From assembly GCF_000292345.1 (NCBI RefSeq), contig NZ_ALOU01000093.1, forward strand, positions 28,303-92,302: 64,000 bases of DNA, written 5' to 3'. The notes under the pieces were generated by a model. It searched no databases. It was not told the origin of the DNA and saw only the letters and a program-made list of their open reading frames with translations. Each line of letters opens with the position of its first letter. Within the stretch, counting starts at the first letter, position 1. Source of the stretch: Cupriavidus sp. BIS7 (lineage in GTDB: Bacteria > Pseudomonadota > Gammaproteobacteria > Burkholderiales > Burkholderiaceae). Positions 1-7,860 of the stretch are shown one piece after another. The position numbers and the translations under genes are program-made.

Positions 1-199
1 ACGCGCTCCAGGCCCTCGCCATTACCCTGCCTTCCCCCAACCCGCGCGGCTGCACAGCCGGTGGCAGTAACAATCTGTTCCCGGTGCCCTTTGCCCGACA
101 CGGTATGATGTGGCCCGCGGCGTCTTTGCCGGAGCGGCTTCCAGGGTGGAGCCCCCGGTCGGGGCGTCAGTGTTTTTTCAACTCGATACGGAGTGAAGC

Positions 200-478
200 A
201 TGACGAAAACTGAACTGATCGACGCGATCGCAGCAGGTGTGGACGGTCTGACCAAGGCCAAGGCTGAACAGGCTCTCAACGTGACCCTGGGCGCCATCAT
301 GGACGCCGTGGCCAAGGGCGACACCCTGAGCCTGATCGGCTTCGGTACCTTCAGCAAGGGCGAGCGTGGCGAGCGCATGGCGCGCAACCCGCGTACGGGC
401 GAAGAGATCAAGGTGGAAGCTGCGAAGACCGTGAAGTTCAAGGCTGGTCAGAAGTTCAAGGACGCCGTCAACCAGTAA
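200..478 (+). CDS. hup: HU-family histone-like DNA-binding protein
   Basis: A 92-residue nucleoid protein of the HU/IHF family, which binds and bends DNA without strong sequence preference as a dimer. The sequence shows the usual layout: N-terminal helices (MTKTELIDAIAAG), the central GFGTFS turn, the arm motif RNPRTGEEI and a C-terminal FKAGQKFKDAVN helix. Length matches HU (about 90 residues), and the RNPRTGE arm is nearer to HU-beta than to IHF. The ATG is preceded by CGGAGTGA about 6 bases upstream. It appears to be monocistronic. A -10-like TATGAT lies at 104-109 without a convincing -35. Confidence 0.95.
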   Translation: MTKTELIDAIAAGVDGLTKAKAEQALNVTLGAIMDAVAKGDTLSLIGFGTFSKGERGERMARNPRTGEEIKVEAAKTVKFKAGQKFKDAVNQ

Positions 479-810
479 TGCCGACGGGCGCCTTCGTGCC
501 CATCGTATGACCCCGCCGTGCCGCCGCCAGACGCCAGAACCGGCGCAGGTGCGCGCCAGGCGGGGACGTTATCCACAACGAATTTCCCGCCACGGCGCGG
601 GTAGAATTACACAGACGGTGGCATCACTTTCCAGGCCGCCGGAATTCCCTGAAAAATGGCATCCATGCGTGTTTAATCAAGGCATCGCGGGATGTCGCGA
701 TTCGTGGACCTGACATGCTGTACCGCTTGCTGTTGCGCAGATTTCCACAGCGTTATTCACAGCGCTTTCCACACAAGGCTCCACAATTTTCTCCACAGGC
801 GCTGGCGCAG
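479..810. other. Intergenic region with DnaA-box-like sequences, no gene seen
   Basis: A 332-base gap between the HU gene and the preferred start of the DUF2272 lipoprotein. It holds a perfect DnaA-box consensus TTATCCACA at 569-577 and, further on, the phased CCACA array annotated separately. Small open frames here have no Shine-Dalgarno site or recognisable protein. A -10-like TAGAAT is at 602-607 with no good -35. Confidence 0.5.
741..800 (+). repeat. Five 12-bp tandem repeats with DnaA-box-like cores
   Basis: Nine-base DnaA-box-like words start at 741, 753, 765, 777 and 789, exactly 12 bp apart: ATTTCCACA, TTATTCACA, CTTTCCACA, GGCTCCACA and TTCTCCACA. TTATTCACA fits the relaxed E. coli consensus TTWTNCACA fully; three others are one mismatch away; GGCTCCACA is poor. 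A perfect TTATCCACA lies further upstream at 569. If translation starts at 715 the array is coding and gives four-residue steps (RFPQ, RYSQ, RFPH, KAPQ, FSPQ). If it starts at 811 the array is the 5' region of the lipoprotein gene. Confidence 0.6.
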
Positions 811-1695
811 ATGCTCACGGGGGCAATCGCCCTGGCCGTGCTCTGTGGTTGCACGACTACCCCACTGCAAACTGCCCGCCCGCAAGCCGTACCGCTGCCC
901 GATTACGAGCGTGTCGTCACCCCGCCCGGGGACACTCAGCGCGAGCGCATCGTCGACATCGCCATGCAGGAATGGCGCAAATGGGGTAGCCAGGTGGTGC
1001 GTATCGGGCGGGACGACAGTGCCTGTGTCACACAGAGCCCCCTGCCCGCACCGGTGATTCAGGCACCGGCCGACGATTCGGACGGCGGCGATGTCAGCAG
1101 CCAGCCATCGGCCGACACAAATAGCGATGAAAACGACCGTACCAGCGACTGTGTCCGCTTTCCGGATGGCACCGGCATGGAAGCCACGCCGCAGGGCTGC
1201 AGGATGGCGCAGCGTTACTGGGCCATCGTTGGCGAGGCGCCGGACTGCCGCCAGATCACCCAGGGCGCCTGGGCCTGGTCCGCGGTGTTCATTTCCTGGG
1301 TCATGCGCAAGGCCGGGCTCGACAACGACCAGTTCCTGACCGGGCAATCGCATTCGATGTATGTGGTCGATGCGCGCGACGGCATCCTGCCGCGCCCCGC
1401 GTTCCATATCGAGCCGACACCGGCGGTACCCAGGCCGGGAGACCTCATCTGCGCCGGTCGCGGGCGGGACAAGTACATCTCCAGCCCGGATGAGATCGGC
1501 TTCGGCACCACGCCGATGCACTGCGACATCGTGGTCAAAGTGGACCCCGCCGCGCGCGTGGTCAAGGCAATTGGTGGCAATGTCCAGCAGTCGGTATCGA
1601 TGGATGTGATCGACATGAACGATGCTGGCCAGCTAGACAGCTTCACGAACGCGCACATGCCGTGGCTGCTCCTGATGCGCAGCAACCTTCAGTAA
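811..1695 (+). CDS. DUF2272-family lipoprotein (possible peptidase-like/CHAP-like fold)
   Basis: A 294-residue predicted lipoprotein. From the ATG at 811 it reads MLTGAIALAVLCGC followed by TTTP, a short signal peptide with a lipobox ending in Cys. An upstream in-frame ATG at 715 would add 32 residues of arginine- and proline-rich repeats in front of the signal, so 811 is preferred, although neither start has a strong ribosome site. The C-terminal two thirds (QRYWAIVGE, WAWSAVFISWVMRKAG, HCDIVVKV) match my memory of DUF2272 proteins. That family has a Cys/His arrangement reminiscent of NlpC/P60 or CHAP amidases; here the expected catalytic Cys position reads AWSAVF, so activity is doubtful. 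Exact function is unknown. Confidence 0.75.
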   Translation: MLTGAIALAVLCGCTTTPLQTARPQAVPLPDYERVVTPPGDTQRERIVDIAMQEWRKWGSQVVRIGRDDSACVTQSPLPAPVIQAPADDSDGGDVSSQPSADTNSDENDRTSDCVRFPDGTGMEATPQGCRMAQRYWAIVGEAPDCRQITQGAWAWSAVFISWVMRKAGLDNDQFLTGQSHSMYVVDARDGILPRPAFHIEPTPAVPRPGDLICAGRGRDKYISSPDEIGFGTTPMHCDIVVKVDPAARVVKAIGGNVQQSVSMDVIDMNDAGQLDSFTNAHMPWLLLMRSNLQ

Positions 1696-1878
1696 CGACG
1701 ATCATCGACGGGATGAATGCAATCTATTTCATGATCGTTGTTGCTATTGATCGTGTCGATATAGCTTTGGCTGCCATTCGATACCCGCAGTTCGTTCAAA
1801 ACATCTCCGTGCTGCATTGACGGGGTTTGCCACCGCGCGGAACACTGCGCGGTCGCTTTCACACCCCCCTTCAGCACG
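1696..1878. promoter_or_regulatory. Intergenic region with possible aquaporin promoter
   Basis: TTGTTG at 1738-1743 and TATAGC at 1760-1765 are 16 bases apart and could serve as -35 and -10 elements for the channel gene at 1879. The match is moderate. No terminator-like hairpin with a T tract is visible. Confidence 0.25.
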
Positions 1879-2643
1879 ATGACCGCCACCACAGACACGT
1901 TTCGTACCCCGACGACCGCCCGCCGGCTCGTTGCCGAAGGACTGGGTACGGCGTTGCTGATTGCTATCGTGGTGGGGTCCGGCATTCGTGCCGAGCGGCT
2001 CGCAGCCGGCAATACCGCGCTTGCGCTGCTGTGCAACGCGCTGGCGACTGGCGCTGGGCTCGTGGCACTGCTGGTGTCGCTGGGCCCGGTCTCCGGCGGT
2101 CACTTCAATCCGGTTGTCAGCCTGTCGAACCTGGTTCAGGGCAATCTGTCACCACGTGATGCATTCGGCTACGTACTCGCGCAATTGTGCGGGGCTGTGG
2201 CCGGTGTAATGGCTGCGCATGCGATGTTTGGCATGCCGCTGCTGGCGTTCGCAACGCATGTGCGCACCGGACCGCCGATGTGGTGGAGCGAGTTCCTTGC
2301 TACGTTCGGGCTGATCGGCCTGGGCCTTGCCACCAGCCGCGCGCGGCCGGGGCTCGTTCCGTTCGTCGTGGCCGGCTATATCACGGCGGGATACTGGTTC
2401 ACGTCCTCCACGTCGTTTGCCAATCCCGCGCTCACGATTGCGTGCGCGTTGACCGATACCTTTACTGGTATTCGCCCAACGGATGTTCCGATGTTTATTC
2501 TGGCACAGATTAGTGGTGCCATGAATGCTGCCATGCTCTTCCAGTGGCTGTGCCCTGCACCGGTCTGTGCGTCTTCCCCTGCGCAGTCAAACCCGCCAGC
2601 CCAAGGCTGGCAACGAGCCACCGAACTTACCAGCGCCGATTGA
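1879..2643 (+). CDS. MIP/aquaporin-family channel
   Basis: A 254-residue membrane channel of the major intrinsic protein family, with about six transmembrane helices and two half-helix loops. The first signature is GHFNPVVSL, an NPV in place of the classic NPA; the second is SFANPALTI with intact NPA. Such divergent aquaporins (AqpS-like) are known to pass water, glycerol or metalloid hydroxides such as arsenite and often sit in ars operons, but no ars gene is present here, so the solute is unknown. It converges on the LamB-like gene, the two overlapping by 17 bp at their 3' ends. Confidence 0.85.
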   Translation: MTATTDTFRTPTTARRLVAEGLGTALLIAIVVGSGIRAERLAAGNTALALLCNALATGAGLVALLVSLGPVSGGHFNPVVSLSNLVQGNLSPRDAFGYVLAQLCGAVAGVMAAHAMFGMPLLAFATHVRTGPPMWWSEFLATFGLIGLGLATSRARPGLVPFVVAGYITAGYWFTSSTSFANPALTIACALTDTFTGIRPTDVPMFILAQISGAMNAAMLFQWLCPAPVCASSPAQSNPPAQGWQRATELTSAD

Positions 2644-4282
2644 GCTGAACACCGAAGATGGAGCCGGACGCCTGGGACGCCCAGGTGTCGGCCGGCGTGG
2701 CAAACGTGATGCCGTCCACATCGTTGGCGCGGCTATACGTATAGAACGCGCGCAGGTTGGCGTTTCCGGCCGCTTTGCCCAGCGTAAGCGTTGGCGCCAC
2801 GGTGAATGCGGTGCGCTGTCCGCCGACGCCAAACCCGGACGAGATCTGGTCGTGCGCCACCTCGAATGTCAGCCGGAACTGGTCATTGGCAATATATGCA
2901 GGCCGGATGCGCGTGGCGGCCCATTGCAGCGTGCCGATGTTCGAGCGATCGAACTGCAGACTTGACTCCACAGAGCCCGCCAGGCCGGAACGGGTTTTCC
3001 ACTCCACCGAATCGGCTACGCGTACCCGCGACAGCGAGTTGCCCATACCCGAATAGCCAGTCATGGCCGTGCGCGATCCCTGGCCATACTGCAGCCCGAG
3101 CCGATTGGTGCCATAAAGCACGCCCTTTTGCTCATGCATGGCCGATGCCCACCACGCGCTGCCCGAATCCTCGACTTCCTGCATTGGCTCCACGCGCGTG
3201 AAGCCTATCTGTACCGAACCCTTGTCATTGGTGCCGATAGGCGCCGTACGCACTGTGTGATAGCTGGGCAGCTTGGCGCCATTTAGCTCGTTACGCGCGG
3301 TGTATTGATAACTCAGTCCAAAGTCACCGATTTTGGCGTTGTCGACGCCGAATCGCATCGATGGCGAGTTCGGCGGCAGCAGGCCGGACGACATCAGGAA
3401 CTGATTGTTCTCGCGCCGGCCAGCCCAGACGTTGGCATCTTCCAGCACGGACAGTCCCGACAGTCCGCTGACCGATGTATAGAAGTTAGGCACCAGTGCA
3501 TAGGGATCCACTGCGGCGGCGTTGCCGTTGTAAGACGTGGCGTTGGTGCCTTTAGCCTGCGCAATCAGCTGAACCTGCGTGCCGCCGCCCATATCGACGA
3601 GCGATTCGCGGATCTTGACCTCACCGGAACTGGTGCAGGCCAGCCCCTTGCCGAAACCGGCGGAAGGCGTGCCGCCGCCAACGCAGGCACGCTGAGACCC
3701 CGATCGGTCTTCCGCGGCGGCGCGGCCACTGTAGCCAAGCCGCCAGACCGAATCCCCAGCGGGATCTTCGGCAGGCAGTTGCGAGCGCAAGACCGGCGGT
3801 GCGTCGGATGGGGTTTCGGCGGAAGCGGCATCTTCTGCGCCGCTGCTGTCAGCGTTGCCCTTCTGAGGCTCGGCCTGAGCGGGAAACTCGCCAAGCCGGT
3901 GCGGAAACAGCACGAGCGGCGGAGGCGGCGGGGGCGGCGGCGCGAGGGAGTCGGGCGGGCCCATGAAGTCGGGGTCGGCCGATTGTGAGGACTGTGCGGC
4001 CTGTGCGGACTCCACAACGGGTGCCTCTGTCGTCGATGACTGGATCAGATCGCCAAGCGGATCTGCCGATGCTGCCGGCGCAGCGTCAGGTACGGCGGCG
4101 AATGGTTCCAGTGACGCGATGGCCGACACGACAGGCGGCGTAGTGCGTTCCGCGATGACCGGCGGCGGTGCCACCGTATTGCCCGTCTGCGCGCAGGCGC
4201 TCACGCCCCACGCGGCCAGGATGGCATACGTGAAGCGACGGTGGGCAGGCAGACGACGGGGAGACAGGGCAGAACGCAGCAT
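2627..4282 (-). CDS. LamB-like (maltoporin-type) outer-membrane porin with lipobox and proline-rich head
   Basis: A 551-residue protein from ATG 4282; a TTG at 4321 could add 13 residues, and neither has a clear ribosome site. The N-terminus ends in a lipobox (AAWGVSAC), followed by about 170 residues rich in Ala, Pro, Ser and Glu, including a run of nine prolines. The C-terminal half resembles LamB: a GYSGRAAAED segment, a Cys pair (RACVGG...LACTSS), VWAGRRENN, which parallels the WAGKRFY strand of maltoporins, ELNG/IGF strands, LRAFYTYSRA, and a terminal GVQLNRRW with C-terminal aromatic residue. A sugar-channel role is inferred. The porin half is shorter and diverged, and a lipobox on a porin is unusual. 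Confidence 0.65.
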   Translation of the reverse strand: MLRSALSPRRLPAHRRFTYAILAAWGVSACAQTGNTVAPPPVIAERTTPPVVSAIASLEPFAAVPDAAPAASADPLGDLIQSSTTEAPVVESAQAAQSSQSADPDFMGPPDSLAPPPPPPPPLVLFPHRLGEFPAQAEPQKGNADSSGAEDAASAETPSDAPPVLRSQLPAEDPAGDSVWRLGYSGRAAAEDRSGSQRACVGGGTPSAGFGKGLACTSSGEVKIRESLVDMGGGTQVQLIAQAKGTNATSYNGNAAAVDPYALVPNFYTSVSGLSGLSVLEDANVWAGRRENNQFLMSSGLLPPNSPSMRFGVDNAKIGDFGLSYQYTARNELNGAKLPSYHTVRTAPIGTNDKGSVQIGFTRVEPMQEVEDSGSAWWASAMHEQKGVLYGTNRLGLQYGQGSRTAMTGYSGMGNSLSRVRVADSVEWKTRSGLAGSVESSLQFDRSNIGTLQWAATRIRPAYIANDQFRLTFEVAHDQISSGFGVGGQRTAFTVAPTLTLGKAAGNANLRAFYTYSRANDVDGITFATPADTWASQASGSIFGVQLNRRW

Positions 4283-4596
4283 GGAAACGACGAAACCGGC
4301 TTGGGACGAACTCCGGAGCAAGGGCTCAGGTTTTATCAGGTGAACTTTTGGACCGCAAGGCGGGTTACAAAATCCGCGGAACCGTGTGGCTTCTCACATT
4401 GCGAAAGGCCTTCGGCACCGTTGCCGAGCATGCTGGCAATCCGTTGCAGAAGTGCGAATTCCTAGCGAAAACCCCCATCCTGACGGGGCTCCGTGCATAA
4501 AACGCCACCGCTATAATCGACCGACCTGTCTTGCCGACAAAACAACCGGATTGGGACAGTTCTGCATACATACATATCTATAAAGAGGAGATGTCC
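4283..4596. promoter_or_regulatory. Divergent intergenic region between porin and TRAP receptor
   Basis: This 314-base gap separates two divergent genes. A perfect -10 hexamer TATAAT is at 4512-4517 on the plus strand, with no good -35 at 16-18 bases. An AT-rich stretch (TACATACATATCTATA) lies just before the ribosome site AAGAGGAG at 4583-4590, which sets the receptor start at 4597. Confidence 0.4.
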
Positions 4597-5736
4597 ATGG
4601 AACGCCGTTCCTTCCTGTTGAAAGCGTCCGCGGTGGCAGCCACCGGAGCGCTTGCCGCGTGCGGCAAGGAAGAAAAGCCCGCCGCGCCGGCCGCATCGGC
4701 CAGCGCCCCGGCAGCACCCGCCGTCATCGGCAGCAACCCTGCCGTGGAATGGCGGATGGCTTCGAGCTTCCCGAAGTCGCTCGACACGATCTATGGCGGT
4801 GGCGAACTGCTGGCCCAACGGGTGAAGGAACTGACGGACGGCAAGTTCACTATCAAGGTATTCGCTGCTGGTGAAATCGTGCCGGGCCTGCAGGTGCTGG
4901 ACGCTGTGCAGAATCAGACTGTGCAGATTGGCCACACCGCCGGCTACTACTACTTCGGCAAGAACCCGTCGCTGTGCTTCGACACGACGATTCCGTTCGG
5001 CCTGACCGCTCGCCAGCAGAACGCCTGGATGATGCAGGGCAACGGCATGAAGCTGATGCGCGAATTCTTCAAGGAATACAACGTCGTCAACTTCCTGGGC
5101 GGCAATACCAACGCCCAGATGGGCGGCTGGTTCCGCAAGGAAATCAAGAGTGTGGCCGACCTGCAGGGCCTGAAGTACCGCATTGCCGGGTTTGCCGGCG
5201 TGGTGCTTTCGCGCCTGGGCGTGGTGCCGCAGCAGATTGCCGGCGGCGACATCTACCCCGCGCTGGAAAAGGGCACGATCGACGCGGCCGAGTGGGTGGG
5301 CCCGTATGACGACGAGAAGCTCGGCTTCTACAAGGTGGCACCGTACTACTACTACCCGGGCTGGTGGGAAGGCAGCGCCCAGCTGTCGTTCTACGCATCG
5401 GCGCCCGAGTTCGAGAAGCTGCCTGCGCTCTACAAGCGCGCGCTGGAAACGGCCACCATCGAAGCCCACACGAACATGATGGCCAAGTACGACACCGTGA
5501 ACCCGCAGGCGCTGGCCCGCCTGCTGGAAAACGGCGTGAAACTGCGTCCGTTCTCGAAGGAGATCATGGAAGCCTGCTTCAAGGCCACGCAGGAAGCGTA
5601 CGCGGACGAAAGCGCCAAGAACCCGTCGTTCAAGAAGATCTATGACGACTGGCGCGTCTTCCGCAACAACGAAGCCGCCTGGTTCAACGTGGCCGAGCAG
5701 GCGTTCTCCCAGTTCAGCTTCGCGCGCAAGCTGTAA
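4597..5736 (+). CDS. TRAP transporter solute-binding protein (DctP family), Tat-type lipoprotein
   Basis: A 379-residue extracytoplasmic receptor of the TRAP family, which hands small carboxylates or related solutes to a DctQM membrane pair. The N-terminus MERRSFLLKA is a twin-arginine motif and GALAAC is a lipobox, so a Tat-exported lipoprotein is predicted. Family features include WRMASSFPKSLD near the mature N-terminus, the conserved arginine segment LKYRIAG and the G-x-DIYPALEKGTIDAAEW segment. The ATG at 4597 is chosen over 4591 because GAGGAG lies 6 bases before it. No dctQ or dctM gene is adjacent, so the membrane partner must be elsewhere. The gene is closed by a strong terminator. 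Confidence 0.92.
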   Translation: MERRSFLLKASAVAATGALAACGKEEKPAAPAASASAPAAPAVIGSNPAVEWRMASSFPKSLDTIYGGGELLAQRVKELTDGKFTIKVFAAGEIVPGLQVLDAVQNQTVQIGHTAGYYYFGKNPSLCFDTTIPFGLTARQQNAWMMQGNGMKLMREFFKEYNVVNFLGGNTNAQMGGWFRKEIKSVADLQGLKYRIAGFAGVVLSRLGVVPQQIAGGDIYPALEKGTIDAAEWVGPYDDEKLGFYKVAPYYYYPGWWEGSAQLSFYASAPEFEKLPALYKRALETATIEAHTNMMAKYDTVNPQALARLLENGVKLRPFSKEIMEACFKATQEAYADESAKNPSFKKIYDDWRVFRNNEAAWFNVAEQAFSQFSFARKL

Positions 5737-5802
5737 GTACGCGGTTTACCCCTCCCACTTCGCGGTGCGAGGGGGCGCATAACGACGGATGGCGTCACCC
5801 AA

Positions 5803-5841
5803 CGCCCTGACAGCCGGCATCGGCAGTCAGGGCGCTTTTAT
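5803..5841 (+). terminator. Intrinsic terminator of the TRAP receptor gene
   Basis: CGCCCTGAC (5803-5811) pairs with GTCAGGGCG (5826-5834). The loop holds a further GCCG/CGGC stem, and the hairpin is followed by CTTTTATTT. Confidence 0.85.
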
Positions 5842-5957
5842 TTCCGGCATACCGGAAACTCGCTGATTCCGACAGTCCTGCTATCGATCAAATACAGAAC
5901 TCCGCATCCTTCCTATCCTTTTGATCCATCGTCTTGATGGGAAAATTGGAGATACCA

Positions 5958-6335
5958 ATGGAACGAATGCCGGAACGACGTCCTTCAGTTTCAATTGAAG
6001 AAAATATGCGGGTTTCCCGGAGAGCAGCTAGGTTTCGCGGGCCATTGTTTTACATCTGGTTCTATCAGCAGGTCCGCAATGGCGGACCATGGGATTACAA
6101 GCAGGAAAGTCGCGACTACGAGAATTTTGGCAACTTCCACTATGGGGCCACGGGCTATGCCGGGGGAATTCCAGAAGCCATCCTATTGAGGGCTGCGGGC
6201 TGTGCGCAATATTTTGCCGGCACCACTGAACTAGCTTGGGGAAATTGCTTGCGGCATGCCCCATATGGAGATGATCCAAAGGATCAAGAATGGATTCGTG
6301 AAGGAATAAAATATGCAAAAAAAAAAGGTTATTAA
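5958..6335 (+). CDS. Probable polymorphic toxin type 44-like domain protein (stand-alone)
   Basis: A 125-residue protein that I take to be a free-standing type-44 polymorphic toxin domain (Ntox44-like). The shared pattern is GGPWDYKQ, then YENFGNFHYGATGYAGG, LLRAAG and a C-terminal PYGDDPKDQEWIREGI. In known polymorphic toxins such a domain is the C-terminal tip of a large Rhs, PAAR or contact-dependent protein; here no delivery domain or signal peptide is present. ATG 5958 has TGGAG 6 bases upstream; in-frame TTG 5934 and ATG 5937 are less well placed. The 3' end overlaps the next gene by 23 bases. Base composition is visibly closer to 50 % GC than the flanks, suggesting transfer. Family assignment is from motif memory; the biochemical activity is not claimed. 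Confidence 0.6.
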   Translation: MERMPERRPSVSIEENMRVSRRAARFRGPLFYIWFYQQVRNGGPWDYKQESRDYENFGNFHYGATGYAGGIPEAILLRAAGCAQYFAGTTELAWGNCLRHAPYGDDPKDQEWIREGIKYAKKKGY

Positions 6336-6768
6336 TTACTTTCACCGAATATCGACGCTCCTGTTATCCCTCGGCTTGGCCGGCGTTATTCTGTTTAATT
6401 ACTGGTCGTCGGATGAAATGCAGGCCGCAGCCAGCAAAATCGTTGTCGACAGGCCGCTATCCGATGATATTCACCTGTACGTGACGGAATGGACCGGCGG
6501 CAACGCGACGACGTCATTCGTATTTCGTTACTACCTGACAACCAAGGTGCGGGGGCCGGACGTCGTCAAGGTGCTCGCACAACGGTCCAGCGTCCTGATG
6601 GCCGATACCAAGGACGCCGAAATATCGGTGGCGGATCGCAGAATCATTCTCGCGATGAAAGGTCGCGTCTTCAGATTCAGAAATGTTATTTATCTGGCTG
6701 ATACGGATGGCCGCTTGATTCCGAAACCACTGGAAATTGTTGCTCATTTGGAAACAGAGGCGCCCTGA
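6313..6768 (+). CDS. Small membrane-anchored protein, candidate immunity partner
   Basis: A 151-residue protein I do not recognise. A short basic N-terminus (MQKKKVINYFHR) precedes one transmembrane helix (about residues 13-30, LLLSLGLAGVILFNYW), leaving a soluble domain of about 120 residues predicted to face the periplasm. It starts inside the 3' end of the toxin-like gene and has AAGGA upstream within that gene, so the two are translationally coupled. Overlap, size and low GC shared with its neighbour fit an immunity protein. That role is inference from position only. Confidence 0.55.
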   Translation: MQKKKVINYFHRISTLLLSLGLAGVILFNYWSSDEMQAAASKIVVDRPLSDDIHLYVTEWTGGNATTSFVFRYYLTTKVRGPDVVKVLAQRSSVLMADTKDAEISVADRRIILAMKGRVFRFRNVIYLADTDGRLIPKPLEIVAHLETEAP

Positions 6769-6829
6769 AGCGTGGGGAGATTCCCGGTAGAATCCGCCGC
6801 ACTACCGGACCGTTCTCCCGGACACTCCC

Positions 6830-7750
6830 ATGCAACTCGGCATTCTCTACGCGCTGTTCGCGTACATCATCTGGGGCCTGTTGCCCCTCTACATCAAGTC
6901 ACTGCACGGCGTGGCGCCGCTGGAAATCCTGCTGCACCGCATGGTGTGGTCGCTGGTATTCCTTGGGGCGATCCTGCTGTGGCGCAGGCATTTCGGCTGG
7001 CTGCGCGATGTCGTGGCCAATCCGCGCCTGGTGCTCGGCTTTGCTGCCAGCGCAGGCCTGCTCTGCTGCAACTGGTTCCTCTATATCTGGGCGGTTTCGG
7101 CCGACCGTGTGGTGGATGCGAGCCTGGGTTACTTCATCAACCCGCTGTTCAGCGTGCTGCTTGGTGTGCTGCTGTTGCACGAGCGGCTGCGGCCGGCCCA
7201 ATGGCTGTCGATCGCGATTGCCGCGGCCGGCGTGCTCTGGCTGACCGTGACGGCCGGCCAGTTGCCGTGGATCGCATTGGGTCTGGCGGCAACGTTTGCC
7301 GGCTACGGCCTGTTGCGCAAGACCGGTGCGCTCGGCGCACTGGAGGGGTTGTCGCTGGAGACGCTGTTGCTGTTTCCGCTGGCGGCCGTCACGCTTGGCT
7401 TCCTGTTCGTGACCGGTCAGGACACCACACGCGCCGCAGCGCCGGGTACGCAGGTGCTCCTGATGATGGCGGGGCCGATAACTGCCGTGCCCCTGCTGTT
7501 CTTCGCGGCCGGCGCGCGGCGCATTCCGCTGTCGCTGCTGGGGCTGCTGCAATACGCGGGACCAACCATCCAGCTCGTGCTTGGCATCTGGCTCTATCAC
7601 GAGCCGTTTCCGGCCCAGAAGCAGATTGGCTATGCGCTGATCTGGGTATCGCTGGCCATCTACGCGGCTGAAGGCCTGCTGGTGGCTCGGCTGACACAGC
7701 GCAAGCCTATTGATGTCAAGAATGATGTTAGTGCGGAGGCGTCACAGTAA
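6830..7750 (+). CDS. rarD: RarD-type EamA/DMT-superfamily transporter
   Basis: A 306-residue inner-membrane protein with about ten transmembrane helices in two EamA halves. The N-terminus (LGILYALFAYIIWGLLPLYIK) and HRMVWSLVF are hallmarks of RarD proteins, named for a chloramphenicol-sensitive phenotype in Pseudomonas; the physiological substrate is unsettled. A -10-like TAGAAT at 6788-6793 lies 36 bases before the ATG. No Shine-Dalgarno site is evident. It is flanked by the low-GC pair and by dinB. Confidence 0.9.
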   Translation: MQLGILYALFAYIIWGLLPLYIKSLHGVAPLEILLHRMVWSLVFLGAILLWRRHFGWLRDVVANPRLVLGFAASAGLLCCNWFLYIWAVSADRVVDASLGYFINPLFSVLLGVLLLHERLRPAQWLSIAIAAAGVLWLTVTAGQLPWIALGLAATFAGYGLLRKTGALGALEGLSLETLLLFPLAAVTLGFLFVTGQDTTRAAAPGTQVLLMMAGPITAVPLLFFAAGARRIPLSLLGLLQYAGPTIQLVLGIWLYHEPFPAQKQIGYALIWVSLAIYAAEGLLVARLTQRKPIDVKNDVSAEASQ

Positions 7751-7819
7751 ATCCATCCTGTCGATGGAATATATCGGCGGCAGGTTGAGGGCTCTCCGCA
7801 AAATCCGGACACAACACTA

Positions 7820-7839
7820 TACTGTACGTTTATACAGTA
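7820..7839. promoter_or_regulatory. LexA (SOS) operator upstream of dinB
   Basis: TACTGTACGTTTATACAGTA is a near-perfect palindrome with the LexA core CTGT-N8-ACAG and the flanking TA/TA of the E. coli consensus. It lies 22 bases before the dinB start, where LexA would block initiation until DNA damage. Confidence 0.93.
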
Positions 7840-7860
7840 TCGAAACGCCCTCTTCCGTCC

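Noticed and set aside
507..713. A 68-codon open frame after the HU gene
   Set aside because: No ribosome site, no recognisable features, and it spans the DnaA box and a stretch of Arg/Pro-rich shadow sequence.
560..810. Chromosomal or plasmid origin of replication
   Set aside because: DnaA-like boxes are present but there is no dnaA, repA, parAB, AT-rich unwinding element or iteron set nearby.
4566..4582. TACATACATATCTATA before the TRAP gene as a second AcrR operator
   Set aside because: It shares one half-site with the operator at 62524 but has no inverted partner.
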